64,000 nucleotides of DNA from Alphaproteobacteria bacterium (GCA_021774445.1 JAJFJA010000019.1:177629-241628); one strand, 5' to 3'; counted from the first letter of the stretch, positions 18,995-27,346 are shown. Notes: a model not told the origin generated them from the letters alone. Numbers and translations: made by a program.

Positions 18995-19504
18995 CTAAAT
19001 TAACGGGTCATACGACCATTGCAGCAGTGCTTGGCGCTGCCGTGGTCGGCACGACCAGTCGCCGGGATCGCAGTTGATCCGCACTTGGGCCGCGTGGCGG
19101 CGGAAGGCGCGCCATCGTTTGATCTGTCGTTGGTCGATTTCGGGCAGTCTGCGACCAAGATAGTACCGGCAATACCACTGGAACCAACCGCGCGGATCGG
19201 GCCCGATAATCCAGCCTTTCTCTCGCCAAATGCGCAACGGTTGGCGGCTCTTGACGCGAAAATAGTTGAGCGAGGGATCGGGCAAGTCCGCCGTTCGCGC
19301 GTCCGTGAACCAGTCGGCGGGGAGTTCGGGCCGACAATCGTTGCAGTATTTGCCCTCAAACACCCCCATCGCCAGCATTTCCTTCGGCGTGAGATGGGGG
19401 CGAAAATCCGGGGCAAAATCTCGCCCGGGCAGTGCCTCGATTGCATAGCGATAGCCCGCCTGCATGCTGTCCTTTACCAGGACGATGTCGCCGACCCGGT
19501 ACAT
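18995..19504 (-). CDS. conserved hypothetical protein
   Basis: A 169-residue protein that I cannot assign to a named family. It begins with a short hydrophilic strand (YRVGDIVLVKD) and contains a CNDC pair, a Trp/Tyr/Arg-rich middle (PRGWFQWYCRYYLGRR) and a basic Trp-rich tail. There is no signal peptide or membrane segment. Conserved-looking aromatic and acidic positions and a normal codon pattern argue that it is a real gene. It is in the same direction as the ACT-domain gene, ten bases downstream of its stop, so the two are probably one transcript. Nucleic-acid or metal binding is possible but unproven. Confidence 0.6.
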   Translation of the reverse strand: MYRVGDIVLVKDSMQAGYRYAIEALPGRDFAPDFRPHLTPKEMLAMGVFEGKYCNDCRPELPADWFTDARTADLPDPSLNYFRVKSRQPLRIWREKGWIIGPDPRGWFQWYCRYYLGRRLPEIDQRQIKRWRAFRRHAAQVRINCDPGDWSCRPRQRQALLQWSYDPLI

Positions 19505-19514
19505 CGAGAACGGA

Positions 19515-19796
19515 CTAGGCGCTCAGGGCACGGCGTTTTTGGGACGTCAATACGAGACTTACCATGGTGATCTGCCGCATCGCGGCGGCGATCTGTTCGG
19601 TCAGGTCATCGGCCATGGATTCGACCTCCAGGTCGATATGCAACTCAGCGCAGCGCGGACCGGCGATGGAACTGTGCCAGCGGCTGGGCACAAGGCCGCG
19701 CTTGGCGAACAGGCCAAGGACACGCGGCATCACGCCGGGATCGACCTGAGCCAATAGGTGAAAGCAAGCGGTGTGGTTAGATTCGTGGGTGGACAT
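19515..19796 (-). CDS. small ACT-domain protein (acetolactate synthase small subunit-like)
   Basis: A 93-residue protein made almost entirely of one ACT-type fold: a hydrophobic first strand (HTACFHLLAQVDPG), a helix (MPRVLGLFAKRGLVP), strand-turn-strand (SRWHSSIAG, ELHIDLEVE) and a second helix (LTEQIAAAMRQI), the order seen in IlvM/IlvN regulatory subunits. The frame extends to 19880, but ATG 19796 has AAGGAG at ideal spacing. No acetolactate synthase large subunit is near, so it may regulate a distant enzyme or bind an amino acid on its own. Confidence 0.65.
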   Translation of the reverse strand: MSTHESNHTACFHLLAQVDPGVMPRVLGLFAKRGLVPSRWHSSIAGPRCAELHIDLEVESMADDLTEQIAAAMRQITMVSLVLTSQKRRALSA

Positions 19797-19994
19797 GGTG
19801 GTGGAACTCCTTGAGATCGAACGAAATAGCGGCTGAGCCCGGACGCCCGATGGGCGCCCGGCCGCTAATTCGATACTCAAAGGTTCCTGCGGCCATGGCG
19901 TGAACGTTAGCCCGCCAGTCTAAATCGGTCAACCGAGCACCGCTTGTTAATCCGATGGTGGTGAACGATCTTTAGGTTAGGACCGACGACCGCC

Positions 19995-21707
19995 ATGGAG
20001 GGCGCCTTGCCAAAGCCAGCCGTGCTCTCAGAGCCGATTTCCTATCCGGCAGAGTCCTTGGGACTCAATGCCTTCACCCTCGATGTCAACCTGCAGCGAT
20101 CGTTGGCGCGGTTGGCCCCGGGGGTGCTGGACAAATATGGCGAAGCGCTGAGCGATTTCGGCGCCTGGGTCGGCGGCCCGTTGGACGAACAGGCGAGTTA
20201 CAGCGACCGGGTGGCGCCGCCGCGCCTGGAGACCCATAGCCGGGGCGGCGATGCGGTAAGCCGGGTGATCCTCAACCCGCGCTATACAGCTTGTCACGAA
20301 GAGTCTTATAGGCGCGGCGTGATCGGGCTGGCCTACGGCGCCGATGCAGCGCCACACCTGCTGTCCTTTGCCATGGGCTATATGCTTTCCCAAGCGGATA
20401 TTTCCATCCATTGCCCGGTGACGATGACCGGCGCCGTGGCTTACGTACTGGATCAGCTTGCACCCCCATCGCTCCGAGACCGCTATCTTCCGCTGTTGAC
20501 CCGACTGGATGGGCAGGCCTTGAGCGCCGGAACCTGGGCGACGGAACTGCATGGCGGCTCGGACGTCGGGGCGACGACGACGGTGGCGCGGCGAGATGGA
20601 GAGGCGTGGCGGTTGACCGGACTGAAGTGGTTCACCAGCAACGCCGGTTCGGGCCTGGCGATGGCGACGGCACGTCCAGAAGGCGCACCACCAGGCAGCA
20701 AGGGCCTGGGGTGCTACCTGGTTCCAGAGGTGTTGCCGGACGGCGAACCGAACGGACTTTGGCTACGGCGGCTCAAGGACAAGCTGGGGACGCGTGGGCT
20801 GGCGACCGGTGAAATGGAACTGAACGACAGCCTGGGCTGGGAGATCGCCGGCCCGCCGAACGGCCTCAAAGCCATGCTGGAAGCGCTCGAGTACAGCCGC
20901 ATCCACAATGCGGTGAGCGGCTGCGGCGTGCAGCGGCGGGCCTTCGTGGAAGCGATGTGCTGGAGCAGCCATCGGGAAGCGTTCGGCGGTCGCATCGCCC
21001 GCTATCCGATGGTGCAAGATACGCTCTTGGACATGCAAATGGAGCTGGAGGCCGATTGTGCGTTGGCCTTCTGTGCGGCGCAGGCATTCGACTTGGTGCT
21101 GGCTGACGAGGGTGAGCGCCCGTGGCTGCGCCTGGTCACGGCGTTGGCAAAATACCGCACGGCGGAGAATGCCGTCAGCGCCGCCAAACAAGCGGTCGAG
21201 CTGGTCGGTGGTAATGGCTACACCGAGGAATGGCCAACGGCGCGCCTCTATCGCGATGCACTGGTGCTGACAGTGTGGGAGGGGCCAAGCAATGTGCAGG
21301 CGCTGGAGCTGCTGCGCATGGTGGCGGGCAAGCTGCCGGGCGATGCACTGCTGATCGGCAAAATCGAGCAGATCATCGCAACGCTACCCGCGGCGTTGCG
21401 ACCGGAGGGCGAGGCGCTTGGGGTTGCCTCGGGGCGCTGCAAGGAGGCCTTTGCGGTGGTACGATCCCGACCAGAGGACGGACCGCGCCATGCTAAACGG
21501 CTGCTGGCTTTTGCCGCGGACGTGTTCGCCGGCGCGAAACTGCTGGAAGCGGCGGGGCAGGAATTGGTCGCCGGCGACGCGCGCAAAGCTTACCTGGCTC
21601 GCCGATTTGTGGCCGCCCATTTCGGAGCACACAATCCGATCAGGGCCAGCGACGAGGGTCATACCCAGTTCGCGGCGATTACAGGATATGGCCGCATCGC
21701 GGCGTGA
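19995..21707 (+). CDS. AidB-like acyl-CoA dehydrogenase
   Basis: FAD flavoprotein of the acyl-CoA dehydrogenase superfamily, 570 residues. The length, the N-terminal extension with a GGDAVSRVILNPRY stretch and the later GNGYTEEWPTARLYRDA segment point to the AidB/isovaleryl-type subgroup rather than a simple fatty acyl-CoA dehydrogenase. The FAD/substrate region TWATELHGGSDVGATTT is at about 176-192. AidB proteins are linked to alkylation-stress responses, but many homologues are metabolic, so function is stated only at family level. It is a single gene, convergent with the GFA-family gene with a 4-base gap. Confidence 0.88.
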   Translation: MEGALPKPAVLSEPISYPAESLGLNAFTLDVNLQRSLARLAPGVLDKYGEALSDFGAWVGGPLDEQASYSDRVAPPRLETHSRGGDAVSRVILNPRYTACHEESYRRGVIGLAYGADAAPHLLSFAMGYMLSQADISIHCPVTMTGAVAYVLDQLAPPSLRDRYLPLLTRLDGQALSAGTWATELHGGSDVGATTTVARRDGEAWRLTGLKWFTSNAGSGLAMATARPEGAPPGSKGLGCYLVPEVLPDGEPNGLWLRRLKDKLGTRGLATGEMELNDSLGWEIAGPPNGLKAMLEALEYSRIHNAVSGCGVQRRAFVEAMCWSSHREAFGGRIARYPMVQDTLLDMQMELEADCALAFCAAQAFDLVLADEGERPWLRLVTALAKYRTAENAVSAAKQAVELVGGNGYTEEWPTARLYRDALVLTVWEGPSNVQALELLRMVAGKLPGDALLIGKIEQIIATLPAALRPEGEALGVASGRCKEAFAVVRSRPEDGPRHAKRLLAFAADVFAGAKLLEAAGQELVAGDARKAYLARRFVAAHFGAHNPIRASDEGHTQFAAITGYGRIAA

Positions 21708-21711
21708 TGGC

Positions 21712-22122
21712 TTACGGGCTCTGCTTGTCGATTCTGGGAAAATTGCGGATGTCGGACAGCCAACCCTGCGCCGGGCGAAACCAGTACTGTCGCTTGGGCA
21801 CAAGCTTATCGCGCTGACGCACTGTGCCAACCCGGACGTTATAGGTCTTCGGCCCACCGCCGACCGATGTCGCATATATCGGCGATCCGCAGGTCGCGCA
21901 AAAAGATTGAATGCGTTGGGCGCCGCTTTCCGCCGTCTTGATATAGTTCCTTGGTTCTCCGGCAATCAGCTTGAAGGCGGCGTCCGGAACGGCAATGCTC
22001 GTGCGAAATGCCGAACCCGACAGCGATTGGCAGTCGGTGCAATGGCATATCGCCACGTTATCAGGATCGACCTCGGCTTCGTATGCGATGGCGCCACAAT
22101 GACATTGCCCATCGATTTTCAT
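21712..22122 (-). CDS. GFA/CENP-V family zinc protein
   Basis: A 136-residue protein of the glutathione-dependent formaldehyde-activating enzyme (GFA) fold. Zinc ligands are visible: Cys7 and Cys9 in GQCHCGAI, Cys26/28/31 in ICHCTDC and a later FCATCGSP pair. The frame extends to 22221, but ATG 22122 with CGGAG seven bases upstream starts right before the first zinc motif. Family members bind or transform glutathione adducts; many, including this one, have no proven substrate. It is next to a divergent GNAT gene. Confidence 0.85.
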   Translation of the reverse strand: MKIDGQCHCGAIAYEAEVDPDNVAICHCTDCQSLSGSAFRTSIAVPDAAFKLIAGEPRNYIKTAESGAQRIQSFCATCGSPIYATSVGGGPKTYNVRVGTVRQRDKLVPKRQYWFRPAQGWLSDIRNFPRIDKQSP

Positions 22123-22232
22123 GGCGACACTCCGGATATTTGAGCTGCCCCTAAACTTTGGGAACGGCACATATTGCGAGCGAGGCGTCCTATCCTCTGG
22201 CTCCGTCATATCTTTGATCATATAACGCCGCC

Positions 22233-22817
22233 ATGGAAACTATTACGACATCCCGGCTGTTGCTGCGCGAATGGCGAGATTCAGACCTCGAACCGTTCGC
22301 GGAAATGAATGTCGACCCGCAGGTGGTGCGGACGCTGTTTTACGAGCCGACGCGCCAAGAAAGTGACGACATGGTGGCGCGGGTCAAAGCGCATCATGAA
22401 GCGCGCGGGTATGGGCTCTGGGCCGTCGAGGAGATCGGTGGCGCCGCGTTTATCGGCGCTGTCGGTCTATCGGTGCCGCGGATCAACTTTCATTTCATGC
22501 CGTGCGTCGAGGTCGGCTGGCGGCTCGCGCCAGCCTATTGGGGCAAGGGTTATGCCACCGAGGCGGCCGCGGCTTCCTTGGACTTCGGGTTTAATAATGC
22601 CGGCTTGGCCGAGGTTGTTTCCTTCACAGCCGAGGCAAACAAGCGGTCACGGGAGGTAATGGAGCGGCTGGGAATGGCCAGTCTGCCCGAGGATAATTTT
22701 GAGCACCCGAACATACCGATAGACCATCCGCTATGTCCGCATGTGCTCTACCGCATATCCGCGGAAGACTGGCAGCGGCAGCGGAAGTCCATGATTTCTT
22801 CATTGTTGCCCCGATAG
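22233..22817 (+). CDS. GNAT family N-acetyltransferase (RimJ/RimL-like)
   Basis: A 194-residue acetyl-CoA-dependent transferase. The RimJ/RimL pattern is clear: ETITTSRLLLREWRDSDL at the N-terminus, GWRLAPAYWGKGYATEAA (acetyl-CoA loop) at about 90-107, and a last motif with SREVMERLGM. Such enzymes acetylate ribosomal protein N-termini, amino groups of small molecules or antibiotics; the acceptor cannot be told. The gene ends 275 bases before the ABC exporter ATPase, so it could be upstream in the same transcript, with the terminator-like leader between. Confidence 0.85.
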   Translation: METITTSRLLLREWRDSDLEPFAEMNVDPQVVRTLFYEPTRQESDDMVARVKAHHEARGYGLWAVEEIGGAAFIGAVGLSVPRINFHFMPCVEVGWRLAPAYWGKGYATEAAAASLDFGFNNAGLAEVVSFTAEANKRSREVMERLGMASLPEDNFEHPNIPIDHPLCPHVLYRISAEDWQRQRKSMISSLLPR

Positions 22818-22862
22818 GCTGTTTGCGTTACATCAAATGCCCTCAGCGAAAAACTTCGAGCC

Positions 22863-22997
22863 ATGACCCAAACGTCACATATGTCCCGCGCCGCGAACCC
22901 AACCACCGGCACCCTCGTGCTCGGCGGCGTTGGCGCGCGCCCGTCATCCAAGGGCTGGGTCAATGGCGTCGATATTTACGTGACCCCGCCAGGCTGA
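22863..22997 (+). CDS. possible small leader ORF before the ABC exporter
   Basis: A 44-codon frame from ATG 22863 to TGA 22997 in the leader of the ABC exporter gene. Its product would be rich in Gly, Ser, Thr and Pro and has no recognised motif. The ribosome binding site is weak. It could be an upstream ORF coupling translation to the terminator downstream, or simply chance coding. It is listed because it sits in front of an RNA structure that abuts a start codon. Confidence 0.25.
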   Translation: MTQTSHMSRAANPTTGTLVLGGVGARPSSKGWVNGVDIYVTPPG

Positions 22998-23010
22998 TCG
23001 ATTCCCAAAC

Positions 23011-23092
23011 CGGGACCATCAGCCGCCACCCAGGAGGCTGAGACCCGATCAGGACAAAGGGACGGCCTCCGAAAATCGGAAGGCCGTTTTTC
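23011..23092 (+). promoter_or_regulatory. structured RNA leader with possible antiterminator
   Basis: Nested pairings are visible: CGGG (23011-23014) with CCCG (23044-23047), and inside it TCAGCC (23019-23024) with GGCTGA (23036-23041). The segment GGAGGC (23033-23038) is also complementary to GCCTCC (23065-23070), the 5' arm of the following terminator, so the two folds exclude each other. That is the layout of an attenuator or riboswitch. No known riboswitch class matched; the TCAGGACAA segment recalls guanidine-III RNAs, but the rest does not fit. Confidence 0.45.
23062..23091 (+). terminator. intrinsic terminator abutting the ABC ATPase start codon
   Basis: ACGGCCT-CCGA (23062-23072) pairs with TCGG-A-AGGCCGT (23076-23087), with one bulged base and a three-A loop, and runs into five T (23087-23091). 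The ATG of the next gene follows after one base. The only ribosome-binding-like sequence (AAGG) is inside the 3' arm. Transcription from upstream must read through it to express the exporter. Confidence 0.8.
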
Positions 23093-24091
23093 ATGTCCGC
23101 GCTGCACGTCGAGGCCCTGAGTAAGCATTTTGAGATTGCGACGAAGCAGGAAGGCGCGTCGTTGGCCGGAAGGCTGTTCGGGCGCCGGGAACGCCATTCG
23201 GTCGCCGCGGTAAATGCGATTTCATTCGCCATCGAAGCCGGTGAGCGGGTCGCCTTCATAGGGCCGAATGGCGCCGGCAAGTCGACGACATTAAAGATGC
23301 TGTCCGGCATCCTGTATCCAAGCGCAGGGCATGCCGAGGTTGCGGGATATGTGCCCTGGCGAGAACGACAGGCGCTGGCCTACCGCATCGGCATCGTTTT
23401 CGGGCAGCGCTCGCAACTGTGGTTCCATTTGCCGGCGCGGGACAGTTTCGTGCTGTTGGCGAAGATTTACGACATCCCCCCGGCGACCTATGTGCGCCGG
23501 CTTGCAGCACTGGTGGAGGCCTTTCGCATCGGTCATCTGATCGAACAGCCGGTACGGCAGCTCTCGCTCGGGCAGCGGATGCGCTGCGAGATCGTGGCCA
23601 GCCTGTTGCATGGACCGAGGATCGTATTCCTGGACGAGCCGACCATTGGCCTCGACGTCACCGCGAAAGCGCAATTGCGGGAGCATCTCAAGGCGCTGAG
23701 CCGTCAGGAAGACATTACGGTCCTGCTGACCAGCCACGACACCGGGGACATCGCGGAAATCTGCGAGCGCGTCATCGTGATCAATCACGGCGAGAAGTTG
23801 CTGGATCAGCCGCTCGCGGAGCTGCGCCGGCACTATGGGCGCCAGAAGGCTATTACCTTGGCCACCGGCGAGGAAACGCCAGCGTTCGCGATGGCCGGCG
23901 TGAAGGTCCTCAATAGTGGCCGGCACCAGCTGCAACTTGGCGTCGATCTGGAAGTAGCTTCGGTCGATCAGGTGGTGGCGGCGGCGCTCGGGTCGTTGTC
24001 CGTGCAAGACCTGGTGATCGAGGAAGCGCGATTGGACGACGTGATCAAGCAGATCTATGAGGACCAAGAGCGCGAGGCGGGCCATGCCTAA
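23093..24091 (+). CDS. ABC exporter ATP-binding protein (COG4586-type)
   Basis: Nucleotide-binding subunit of an ABC-2-type transporter, 332 residues. Walker A GPNGAGKST is at about 57-65, the signature LSLGQR at about 157-162 and Walker B IVFLDEPTIGLD at about 177-188, followed by the switch His in LLTSHDTGD. The ~90-residue C-terminal extension is typical of the DrrA/COG4586 group. It overlaps the permease gene and heads a five-gene run. The set matches COG4586/4587/3694 uncharacterised exporters; the substrate is unknown. The start is embedded in an intrinsic terminator, so expression is probably conditional. Confidence 0.9.
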   Translation: MSALHVEALSKHFEIATKQEGASLAGRLFGRRERHSVAAVNAISFAIEAGERVAFIGPNGAGKSTTLKMLSGILYPSAGHAEVAGYVPWRERQALAYRIGIVFGQRSQLWFHLPARDSFVLLAKIYDIPPATYVRRLAALVEAFRIGHLIEQPVRQLSLGQRMRCEIVASLLHGPRIVFLDEPTIGLDVTAKAQLREHLKALSRQEDITVLLTSHDTGDIAEICERVIVINHGEKLLDQPLAELRRHYGRQKAITLATGEETPAFAMAGVKVLNSGRHQLQLGVDLEVASVDQVVAAALGSLSVQDLVIEEARLDDVIKQIYEDQEREAGHA

Positions 24092-24917
24092 CGCACGCCC
24101 GGGCCGCATGGACGATCGGCGCCGACGCGTCGGGATAAGGGCGTTGTTTCGGTTCGGCTGGCGGAGCGCGCTGAGCGAACGATTTTCGTTGGCGGTCATT
24201 TGCGTGACCTACGTGGTGTTGATCGCCGTGTTCGCCAGCATCTTCTCGATTACGCCTTTTTTTGAGTTGGAAGGCTTGGCGGAGATCAATGCGGCCTCGA
24301 TGATCTGGTACGTAACCGTCACAGAACTGGTCACCCTAGTCGTGGGCAATCGCTATATCGAGGTTCGCGAAGAGATCCTTGCCGGACAGGTCGGTGGCCT
24401 GATCACCCGTCCCCTGCCCTATTGGCTGATGAAAATGGCGGAGTGGACCGGACGCTCACTAGCACAGGGTTTGGTGCTGGCGCCGGTGGGATTCCTGGCC
24501 GCAGCACTGATCACCGGAAACTGGCCGTGGGCGCCTTGGCATCTGGCGATGCTGGCGGTCATGTTGGCGGGTGCGACAATGTTAATGCTGATGGCCCATT
24601 TCATGGTCGGCCTGCTGGAGTTGTGGGGTCCCCATGCGAGACCGGCGCACTGGATCAATCAAAAGTTCACGTTCCTGCTGGGCGGCCTAATCCTACCGCT
24701 GGCGGTCTATCCGGACGGGCTGCGCCAATTCGCGGCGTCAACACCCTATGCGGCAATGCTGCACGGACCCGCGTCGTTGGTGTTCGGGCCGTCCGCTGCC
24801 GAGGCGATAACGATGCTGGTCCCGCTGCTGCTGTGGCTGGGCGTCATGGCGGTTGGGGTGCTGTGGTTATACCAACGCGTTCTCGACACCGTGGGTAGGG
24901 TCGGCGATCAGGCCTGA
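24084..24917 (+). CDS. ABC-2 type permease (COG4587-like)
   Basis: Membrane subunit of 277 residues with about six transmembrane helices; the conserved cytosolic segment EVREEILAGQVGGLITRPLP after helix 2 and the gap before HWINQKF are features of this uncharacterised ABC-2 group. The frame opens earlier, but ATG 24084, overlapping the end of the ATPase gene, has GAGG upstream and is chosen. It probably pairs with the second permease at 25931-26725 as a heterodimer, with the methyltransferase gene lying between them. The first residues are basic, consistent with a cytosolic N-terminus. Confidence 0.82.
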   Translation: MPNARPGRMDDRRRRVGIRALFRFGWRSALSERFSLAVICVTYVVLIAVFASIFSITPFFELEGLAEINAASMIWYVTVTELVTLVVGNRYIEVREEILAGQVGGLITRPLPYWLMKMAEWTGRSLAQGLVLAPVGFLAAALITGNWPWAPWHLAMLAVMLAGATMLMLMAHFMVGLLELWGPHARPAHWINQKFTFLLGGLILPLAVYPDGLRQFAASTPYAAMLHGPASLVFGPSAAEAITMLVPLLLWLGVMAVGVLWLYQRVLDTVGRVGDQA

Positions 24918-24922
24918 GCCAA

Positions 24923-24936
24923 GTGATGTGCATCAC
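24923..24936. promoter_or_regulatory. FNR/CRP-like palindrome before the methyltransferase
   Basis: GTGATG-TG-CATCAC is a palindrome 68 bases before the methyltransferase ATG. It matches eight of ten defined bases of the FNR-type TTGAT-N4-ATCAA consensus and is also close to CRP-type half-sites. It may mark an internal promoter in the exporter cluster, or form a hairpin after the permease stop. Confidence 0.35.
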
Positions 24937-25003
24937 ATTGGCGTGATAGTGTTTTGTGCGAAGATAGCAAGATGATGGCGGCACATTTCTGGGAGATAAG
25001 GCT

Positions 25004-25879
25004 ATGAGTACGGCGCTGGCGCCCGAGGGCGATACCGAGTTTGTGGATTTTTGGAATGAAATCCTGGTCCCCAAGTTTATCAGATTCAAACATGTTCTGG
25101 TCGGCGGTTTAACGCATCACAGCGAGGCCATCTTTCCCTCGTTGCAAGTCAAAGCGGGCGACAACGTGCTCGACGTCGGCTGTGGGTTCGGCGACACAGC
25201 GATCAAACTGGCCAAACTCGTCGGGCCCACCGGTCGGGTGGTTGGGCTCGATTGCTGCCAAGCGTTTATGGACTACGGCCGAAAAGACGCGGACGAACAA
25301 GGACTGAAGAATGTCACCTTCGAGGAAGGGGACGCCCTGATTTACCCTTTCGACGCGGAGTATGATTTCGTTTTTTCACGCTTCGGTACGATGTTTTTCT
25401 CGAATCCCGTGGCCGGCCTGAGGAATATGCGCAAAGCGCTCAAGCCGGGCGGTATCGTGACCCACATCGTGTGGCGGACCCGCGCCGACAATCCTTGGTT
25501 GAGTATGGCCAAGGACGTGGTTTTGCAATTCCTGCCACCACCGGGCGAAGACGCGGCGACTTGCGGGCCGGGACCGTTCTCCATGGCAAGCCAAGAAATG
25601 GTTACGGGCATGATGAAATCGGCGGGCTACGAGAACATAAAATTCGAGCGTGCCGATGCGCCGGTACTGGTCGGCAGAACGGTGCGCGATGCCATCGATT
25701 TTCAACTCGCCATCGGGCCGGCCGGCGAAGTGTTCCGCGAGGCCGGCGACGAGGCGGAGGAGAAGCGTGAAGAGATCGAGGCTGCCCTGAGCCGGGCCAT
25801 CGAGGCACAAAAGATGGAGGCGGACGGGATTGTCATGGAGTCGTCTTCCTGGATCATCTCGGCAACAAATCCGGGATAA
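25004..25879 (+). CDS. class I SAM-dependent methyltransferase
   Basis: A 291-residue methyltransferase with the SAM-binding motif VLDVGCGFGDTAIKLAKLV (about 55-73), the acidic VVGLDCC strand and a FSRFGTMFF motif IV region, as in UbiE/COQ5-like or small-molecule methyltransferases. The C-terminal ~80 residues hold a long Glu-rich helix. The start is ATG 25004, preceded by GGGAGATAAGG. It lies between the two ABC permease genes in the same direction, which suggests that it modifies the exported compound or an enzyme making it; this is inference. Confidence 0.82.
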   Translation: MSTALAPEGDTEFVDFWNEILVPKFIRFKHVLVGGLTHHSEAIFPSLQVKAGDNVLDVGCGFGDTAIKLAKLVGPTGRVVGLDCCQAFMDYGRKDADEQGLKNVTFEEGDALIYPFDAEYDFVFSRFGTMFFSNPVAGLRNMRKALKPGGIVTHIVWRTRADNPWLSMAKDVVLQFLPPPGEDAATCGPGPFSMASQEMVTGMMKSAGYENIKFERADAPVLVGRTVRDAIDFQLAIGPAGEVFREAGDEAEEKREEIEAALSRAIEAQKMEADGIVMESSSWIISATNPG

Positions 25880-25930
25880 GCGATAAACATCACGGCGGTG
25901 GGCATCGAGCCGGCCGCCGGGAGACAAGGC

Positions 25931-26725
25931 ATGAGACGGGTCGTACCTTATCTTGACTATCTGTGGACGCTGCTGCGCACGAATTTGCGGGCGGCGACAC
26001 GGCAGCGGGTGATGTTCGCCTCGTTTGCCGTGATGATGTTCGTGCAGAACCTCATCATGTTCATGATTTGGCTGATCTTCTTCGCCAATTTCTCTTCGAT
26101 CGGCGGTTGGCAAGTGGATGATATCGCCGTGTTGTTCGGGGCCGGTGCGTTCGGTTACGGGTTCATCTTCTTTTTCTTCGGCGGCACATTGAGCATTGCG
26201 AGGTTGGTGGCCGACGGCGCGCTCGATCCTTATTTGGGTCGGCCGAAAGGTCCCTTGCTGGCGCTGATGATGAGCGATTCCAGGCCGACGGGATTGGGCG
26301 ACATGGCAACGGCCATCATGCTTTGGTTGACATGGGGCGGGTACGAGATCGGTGATCTGCCGATTCTGCTGCTTATCGGGGTTGCGGTGGGCGTGATCTT
26401 TCTGGCGATCGCGTTGTTGCTGCAAAGCTGGGTGTTCTTCGCCGGATCCATGCGACGGCTTGCGGAGCAGTTGATGGAGATCTTCATCATGCTGTCGCTG
26501 TATCCACAGGTCGGGTTCGCGCCTCTGTTCAAGCTGCTGATGTTCACTATCATCCCGGCGTGGTTTGTGGCCTTCCTGCCGGTGGAGATCATGCGCGGGC
26601 TGGACTGGCCCGGGCTTGCCGGGCTGGCGGCCGCGGCGGCCGGCTATCTTGGGCTGGCGGTGCTGGTGTTTCAGTCGGGACTGCGACGGTATAGATCGGC
26701 AAACAACTTCGTTTTGCTGCGCTAG
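25931..26725 (+). CDS. ABC-2 type permease (COG3694-like)
   Basis: A 264-residue inner-membrane protein with six predicted helices, beginning with a basic amphipathic segment (MRRVVPYLDYLWTLLRTNLR) as in the COG3694 permeases. Residues around DPYLGRPKGPLLALMMSD form the conserved cytosolic loop. A GTG at 25898 would extend it by 11 residues, but ATG 25931 is preferred because the family starts here. Together with the permease at 24084 it should form the transmembrane part of the exporter. Confidence 0.82.
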   Translation: MRRVVPYLDYLWTLLRTNLRAATRQRVMFASFAVMMFVQNLIMFMIWLIFFANFSSIGGWQVDDIAVLFGAGAFGYGFIFFFFGGTLSIARLVADGALDPYLGRPKGPLLALMMSDSRPTGLGDMATAIMLWLTWGGYEIGDLPILLLIGVAVGVIFLAIALLLQSWVFFAGSMRRLAEQLMEIFIMLSLYPQVGFAPLFKLLMFTIIPAWFVAFLPVEIMRGLDWPGLAGLAAAAAGYLGLAVLVFQSGLRRYRSANNFVLLR

Positions 26726-26734
26726 GCGGATCGG

Positions 26735-27346
26735 GTGGACAAGAAACAGGTCTATGAGCGGGTCGGCCGCTGGTACGACCTGCTGGACCATTTCTTTGAA
26801 GTCGGCCGCTATCAGGCGATCCGGCCGCTGTTGTTTGAGAATCTCTCCGGCACGCTGCTGGACGCCGGGGTGGGAACGGGACGGAATATCCCCTTCTACC
26901 CAACCGGGAGCACGGTCACCGGCATTGACCTGAGTCCGGCAATGTTGCGGCGGGCCAAAGCCCGGCGGGCGGCGGTTGGGCGCGCTGTGGATCTTCGGGA
27001 AGCGGACATCCGCGACACCGGCCTGGCCTCGGAGGGGTTTGACGCGATCGTTTCCACCTTCGTGTTCTGCGTTCTGGATGACGACCAACAATTGCCGGCG
27101 CTGCAGGAGTTGGCCAGGTTGGTCAAGCCGGGCGGAGAGATCAGGCTGCTTGACTACCGGCTGCCGCAACAGGCCAGGCGCCGATTCATCATGAGGTATT
27201 TCTGGGGACCGGTGGCCGGATGGCTTTATGGGGCCGGGTTCGACCGAACGCCGGAGAAGCATGCCGAGGCCGCCGGCCTCGAGGTCGTCTCGGAGCGATT
27301 CGTTTACCGCGACGTCATTCGGATGCTCGTCCTACGGCGGCAATAG
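26735..27346 (+). CDS. class I SAM-dependent methyltransferase, UbiE-like
   Basis: A 203-residue methyltransferase beginning at a GTG ten bases after the permease stop. Motif I is LLDAGVGTGRNIPFYP (about 41-56), motif II is TGIDLSPAML and motif IV is DAIVSTFVFCVLDD. The C-terminal GGEIRLLDYR and WLYGAGFDR pattern fits phosphatidylethanolamine/menaquinone-type methyltransferases, for example PmtA-like lipid enzymes. This is the last gene of the exporter run. A lipid or lipophilic substrate would be consistent with the transporter but is not shown. Confidence 0.8.
   Translation: MDKKQVYERVGRWYDLLDHFFEVGRYQAIRPLLFENLSGTLLDAGVGTGRNIPFYPTGSTVTGIDLSPAMLRRAKARRAAVGRAVDLREADIRDTGLASEGFDAIVSTFVFCVLDDDQQLPALQELARLVKPGGEIRLLDYRLPQQARRRFIMRYFWGPVAGWLYGAGFDRTPEKHAEAAGLEVVSERFVYRDVIRMLVLRRQ

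Noticed and set aside
22991..23060. TPP riboswitch (a GGCTGAGA segment followed by GATCAGG)
   Set aside because: The second element is in the wrong orientation to the TPP consensus and the other conserved helices are absent.
25376..27262. A 628-codon open frame on the minus strand opposite the methyltransferase and permease genes
   Set aside because: Its product would be extremely rich in Arg, His, Gln and Pro with no motif, and the plus-strand genes are clear families. It is a shadow of GC-rich codon use.
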